Source: Acidobacteriota bacterium
Lineage (GTDB): Bacteria > Acidobacteriota > Vicinamibacteria > Marinacidobacterales > Marinacidobacteraceae
Length of the DNA: 32,930 nt
Assembly (NCBI GenBank): GCA_009840635.1
Contig: VXNL01000066.1
Location: forward strand, 1-32,930
Direction of reading: 5' to 3'
Part shown: piece by piece, positions 29,539 to 32,930 of the stretch
Layout of the letters: each line of letters starts with the position of its first letter
Numbering within the stretch: position 1 is the stretch's first letter
The notes under the pieces: model-generated
The model's database searches: none
The model's input: only the letters and a program-made list of their open reading frames with translations
What the model was told of the DNA's origin: nothing
Made by a program: the position numbers and the translations under genes

Positions 29539-30581
29539 CAGCGGACCTCCACCCCGCTGCTCGTCCCGGCTGGCGGTCCGGCGCCACCGGGGGGCAGCGC
29601 GCGTTCCTTCCCCGGGCCGTCCCCGGAATCCGACTCCACGACGAGGGGCGGGCGGGTCCGGTCCAGGAATATCCCCGCCTCCCGGAACCGCGACTGCGCG
29701 GTGTCCGGCCGGAAGGCCCGTTCGCTGAACTTTGCAAGATCGGCCTCACCCAGGATGGACGCGAGCAGCGTCAGCGCCTCGCCGTGTTCGGGCGCCGCAC
29801 GGAGCCGCACGTCCCTGAGGATCTCCCTCGTGGTCCGTTCGCTCCACGGGGTCTCGAACCGGCGCCCCGCGTAGCGCTTCATGATCCCGGCGAGACGCTC
29901 GTAGTAACCCACCACGTCGCCCCTTTCGAGGAGTCCGTCCCCGGCCAGCCGGGCGAGCGCGGCCTCCGCCTCCGCCGCCGGCGGAGGAAGCGGTACGGCT
30001 GGCGCTTCGCGGGCGCCCCGCCGCCGCCACAGCCACCACGCGGCGGCGAGGAGGACCAGCACCCCCAGCGCGAGCAGGCCAATCGCTCCCCAGCGCGGGG
30101 GCACGTTCAGTTCGAACGGCCCCCGGATGTCATGGATGTCTCCCGCTGCGGCTTCGGAGTCGGGCGGCAACGATGAGACCACCCGCACCAGGGAGGGCGG
30201 TGTCTCGATGAGCGACAACTCACCGCCCACGGCCCGGACGCCGACCGGCACGGCGGGGATTTCGTGGTCGCCGGGGAGCACGAACGCGCCGAGCCGGAGA
30301 CGGAACCGGCTCTCTCCCGCGGGGGGGCCGTCCGGCTCGAGCGGGACCGCCCCCAGCACCCGGAAGTCGCCGAGGCTTTCCTCGACGACCGGGGCGGCTT
30401 CCGCACCTTCGGGGTGCTCCACGACCACTTCCAGCTCGAAGACGTCCCCGACCTCCACCGGCTCGGAGACGACTTCGGCAACGGCGGTGGCGGCCGGTTC
30501 CGCGCCCGTCTGGCCGGCTCCACCGGCGGCGGATGCCGCCAACAGGCAGCAGAGCGCGGTCAACGGGAACGGGAGTCTCAT
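29538..30581 (-). CDS. DUF4381-like / BatD-like single-pass membrane protein
   Basis: This 347-aa protein starts at ATG 30581, overlapping the DUF58 stop (ATGA). It has a signal peptide (about 1-22). A beta-rich domain follows (VSEPVEVGDVFELEVVVEHPEG..., about 35-150) resembling the first BatD repeat. A membrane helix lies at about 167-185 and is followed by WRRRG. The cytoplasmic helical segment (AEAALARLAGDGLLERGDVVGYYERLAGIMKRYAGRRF) resembles DUF4381. Proteins of this kind sit between DUF58 and the VWA genes in many MoxR operons. Assignment rests on layout and position. Confidence 0.72.
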   Translation of the reverse strand: MRLPFPLTALCCLLAASAAGGAGQTGAEPAATAVAEVVSEPVEVGDVFELEVVVEHPEGAEAAPVVEESLGDFRVLGAVPLEPDGPPAGESRFRLRLGAFVLPGDHEIPAVPVGVRAVGGELSLIETPPSLVRVVSSLPPDSEAAAGDIHDIRGPFELNVPPRWGAIGLLALGVLVLLAAAWWLWRRRGAREAPAVPLPPPAAEAEAALARLAGDGLLERGDVVGYYERLAGIMKRYAGRRFETPWSERTTREILRDVRLRAAPEHGEALTLLASILGEADLAKFSERAFRPDTAQSRFREAGIFLDRTRPPLVVESDSGDGPGKERALPPGGAGPPAGTSSGVEVR

Positions 30582-31579
30582 CGCCGCCGCTTCTCCCGCA
30601 TGCGGAAGAACTTCCGCAGGGGAGCGTCGTAGGGCTCTCCCGCCGTGACCTCCACCACGTCCACGCCCGTCTCGCGCAGAGCCCGGGAAGCCGCCGCGTG
30701 AGCCTTGAGGGCGCGGGCACGGAAGGCGTCCCGGACCCGCCGGTCCGAGGTGTCCAGCCGCACCGGGACTCCGGACTCGGCATCCTCGAGTTCGATGAGG
30801 CCGACATCCGGTACCGCGTGCTCCCGGACGTCCGTGACCCGGACGGCGATCAGGTCGTGCCGGCGCGCCGCCACCCGGAGGGGACGCACCCAGCGCTCGG
30901 GCGGATCTCCGGCGAAGTCGCTGACCAGGAAGACGGTTGCGCGCCGGCGCACCGCCCGATTCAGCACCCCGAGGGCCTCCGCGATGTCGGTCCCGGCGCC
31001 CTCGGGTTCGAAGTAGAGGAGGTCCCGAAGCACCCGGAGGCCGTGCCGGCGTCCCTTCCGCGCCGGAAGCCGGATTTCGGGGCGGTCCGTGAAGAGCAGG
31101 GCGCCGACCCGGTCCCCGGACCGGATGGCCGAGAAGGCGAGGGCGGCGGACGCCTCCGCGGCCGTAGCCCGCTTGAAATCGCGCCGGCTGCCGAACGCGA
31201 AGGAGCGAGAGACGTCGAGGAGGAACAGCACGGTCTGTTCGCGCTCCTCGACGAACTTCTTGACGTGGAGATCGCCGGTTCGGGAGGTGACGTTCCAGTC
31301 CACCGCGCGGATGTCATCGCCCGCGGCGTACTCGCGAACCTCCGAGAACTCCATCCCCTGCCCCTTGAAGGTGCTCAGGTAGGCGCCCGCCAGCGCCTCG
31401 GTCACCAGCTTGCGGGTACGGATCTCGATGTGCCGCACCCGGGCGAGCAGTTCCGCGGTGGAAACTCCGGCCGGAGATTCCGGTTCCCCGGAAGGACCGC
31501 CCGGCGAGAACAGCGACGCGAAGAAGCCCGTCCGGTCCTTGCCGCGCCCCCCGGCGGCGGCCGCGTCTTTCGAGGCCAC
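30578..31579 (-). CDS. DUF58 domain protein (MoxR-associated VWA-like)
   Basis: GTG 31579 starts a 333-aa soluble protein 23 bases after the moxR stop. The DUF58 signature is clear: EFSEVREYAAGDDIRAVDWNVTSRTGDLHVKKF (77-109), followed by a VWA-like domain starting with DVSRS (122-126). No membrane helix or signal is seen, so it is cytoplasmic. DUF58 proteins are regularly encoded next to MoxR ATPases and are presumed substrates or adaptors of the ATPase. Coupling continues into the next gene by ATGA. Confidence 0.88.
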   Translation of the reverse strand: MASKDAAAAGGRGKDRTGFFASLFSPGGPSGEPESPAGVSTAELLARVRHIEIRTRKLVTEALAGAYLSTFKGQGMEFSEVREYAAGDDIRAVDWNVTSRTGDLHVKKFVEEREQTVLFLLDVSRSFAFGSRRDFKRATAAEASAALAFSAIRSGDRVGALLFTDRPEIRLPARKGRRHGLRVLRDLLYFEPEGAGTDIAEALGVLNRAVRRRATVFLVSDFAGDPPERWVRPLRVAARRHDLIAVRVTDVREHAVPDVGLIELEDAESGVPVRLDTSDRRVRDAFRARALKAHAAASRALRETGVDVVEVTAGEPYDAPLRKFFRMREKRRR

Positions 31580-31602
31580 AAGTCTCTCAGGCGGACCGGA
31601 TG

Positions 31603-32598
<996 letters not shown>

Positions 32599-32611
32599 CG
32601 CTCAAGAAAAC

Positions 32612-32639
32612 TCCCGGAACTCCCAGGCCGTTCCCGGAA
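32612..32639. promoter_or_regulatory. Direct repeat TCCCGGAA x2, 20-base period, upstream of moxR
   Basis: TCCCGGAA occurs at 32612-32619 and 32632-32639, exactly 20 bases apart start to start, 14 bases upstream of the moxR ATG. Two helical turns would put both copies on one face of DNA, as for a regulator binding site. The evidence is only this spacing. Confidence 0.3.
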
Positions 32640-32687
32640 TGTTACGCCGGGGCCCCCAGCTGGCGCGATGGCGCACCGGCTTGGAAC

Positions 32688-32760
32688 GCCGGTCTCCAGA
32701 CCGGCACCGCGGTGCTCCGCACCGCGCACGACCCAACCCCACCCGGGAAAGGGGCGTCCG
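32688..32760. repeat. Dispersed double-hairpin repeat near contig end
   Basis: Two adjacent hairpins are visible: 32688-32705 (GCCGGTCT-CC-AGACCGGC) and 32709-32725 (GCGGTGC-TCC-GCACCGC). They are followed by the CACCCGGGAAAGG block also seen at positions 31-43. A TGGCGCGA leader precedes at 32661. This is the fuller copy of the repeat that opens the contig. Confidence 0.75.
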
Positions 32761-32787
32761 TCTCAGTGCAAGGTTCCCGGGCGTAGG

Positions 32788-32826
32788 TGGCGCGACGGCT
32801 TGGAGCGCCGGCTTCAGCCGGCACGG
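32788..32826. repeat. Second partial copy of the hairpin repeat
   Basis: TGGCGCGACGGCTTGGAGCG and the hairpin GCCGGCT-TC-AGCCGGC repeat the leader and first hairpin of 32661-32705 with changes. The copy is cut off by a homopolymer run. Confidence 0.65.
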
Positions 32827-32930
32827 GGGGGGGGCGGCCCCCCCCCCCCCCGCCAGATAAAAAAAAAAAAAACCACACACCCCCCACCACCAACAGGACG
32901 AGGGGGGGAGGGGAGTGGGTGAGAAAAAAA
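32827..32930. other. Low-complexity terminal sequence, probably artefactual
   Basis: Runs of G, C and A (long poly-C near 32840, poly-A near 32860, poly-G near 32900, terminal A run) differ sharply from the rest of the contig. They resemble low-quality read ends or adapter read-through. Nothing biological can be supported here. Confidence 0.7.

Overview
The window is a GC-rich bacterial contig with no rRNA, tRNA or CRISPR array visible. Gene content points to an uncultured, probably aerobic, environmental Gram-negative bacterium. Acidobacteriota is my best guess and a Gemmatimonadota-like lineage the alternative. The reasons are VWA proteins of the 'VWFA-related Acidobacterial' type, exported PQQ-like propeller and LVIVD proteins, DUF1028, M81 and P1 peptidases, and a full moxR-bat operon. 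This placement is inference, because no phylogenetic marker gene is present. Both contig ends carry the same hairpin-forming repeat, and the last ~100 bases look like assembly or sequencing artefact.

Layout. (1) 212-3945, plus strand: a coupled run of a DUF1028 protein, a PQQ-like beta-propeller protein, an M23 lipoprotein peptidase that probably starts at CTG, and a pyrimidine-dimer glycosylase-like repair enzyme. (2) 4046-5401: debris of IS3-family elements. One is an orfA-only element bounded by imperfect inverted repeats; the other is a truncated orfB in the opposite orientation. (3) 5428-8019, minus: a large membrane protein with two complete VWA domains around an amidotransferase-like domain. 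(4) 8125-13043, plus: an Ig-like/LVIVD exported protein, a 71-aa membrane protein, a reductive-dehalogenase/QueG-like double [4Fe-4S] protein and an M81 (MlrC-type) lipoprotein, all tightly spaced. (5) 13056-18529, minus: an M19 dipeptidase homologue lacking several metal ligands, a TPR protein, a VWA protein, a PA0069-family radical SAM protein and a P1 (DmpA-type) self-cleaving peptidase. (6) 18637-20332, plus: a ketosynthase and an OsmC protein. (7) 20399-22410, minus: a second TPR-VWA pair resembling the first, whose VWA gene has a one-base frameshift. (8) 22531-23853, plus: a Tat-exported M20-type carbamoylase. (9) 23869-32598, minus: moxR, DUF58, DUF4381-like, batA, batB, batC, batD, batE, nearly all overlapping or abutting.

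Two themes recur. The first is VWA plus TPR envelope modules associated with MoxR-type AAA+ ATPases: five VWA genes (one frameshifted, one with two VWA domains), a DUF58 protein and four TPR proteins. The second is exported hydrolases for unusual peptides or amides (M81, P1, M19-like, carbamoylase, M23). The most unusual parts are the LVIVD / small membrane protein / Fe-S / M81 operon, the paired TPR-VWA modules next to peptidase genes, and the metal-ligand-poor M19 homologue.
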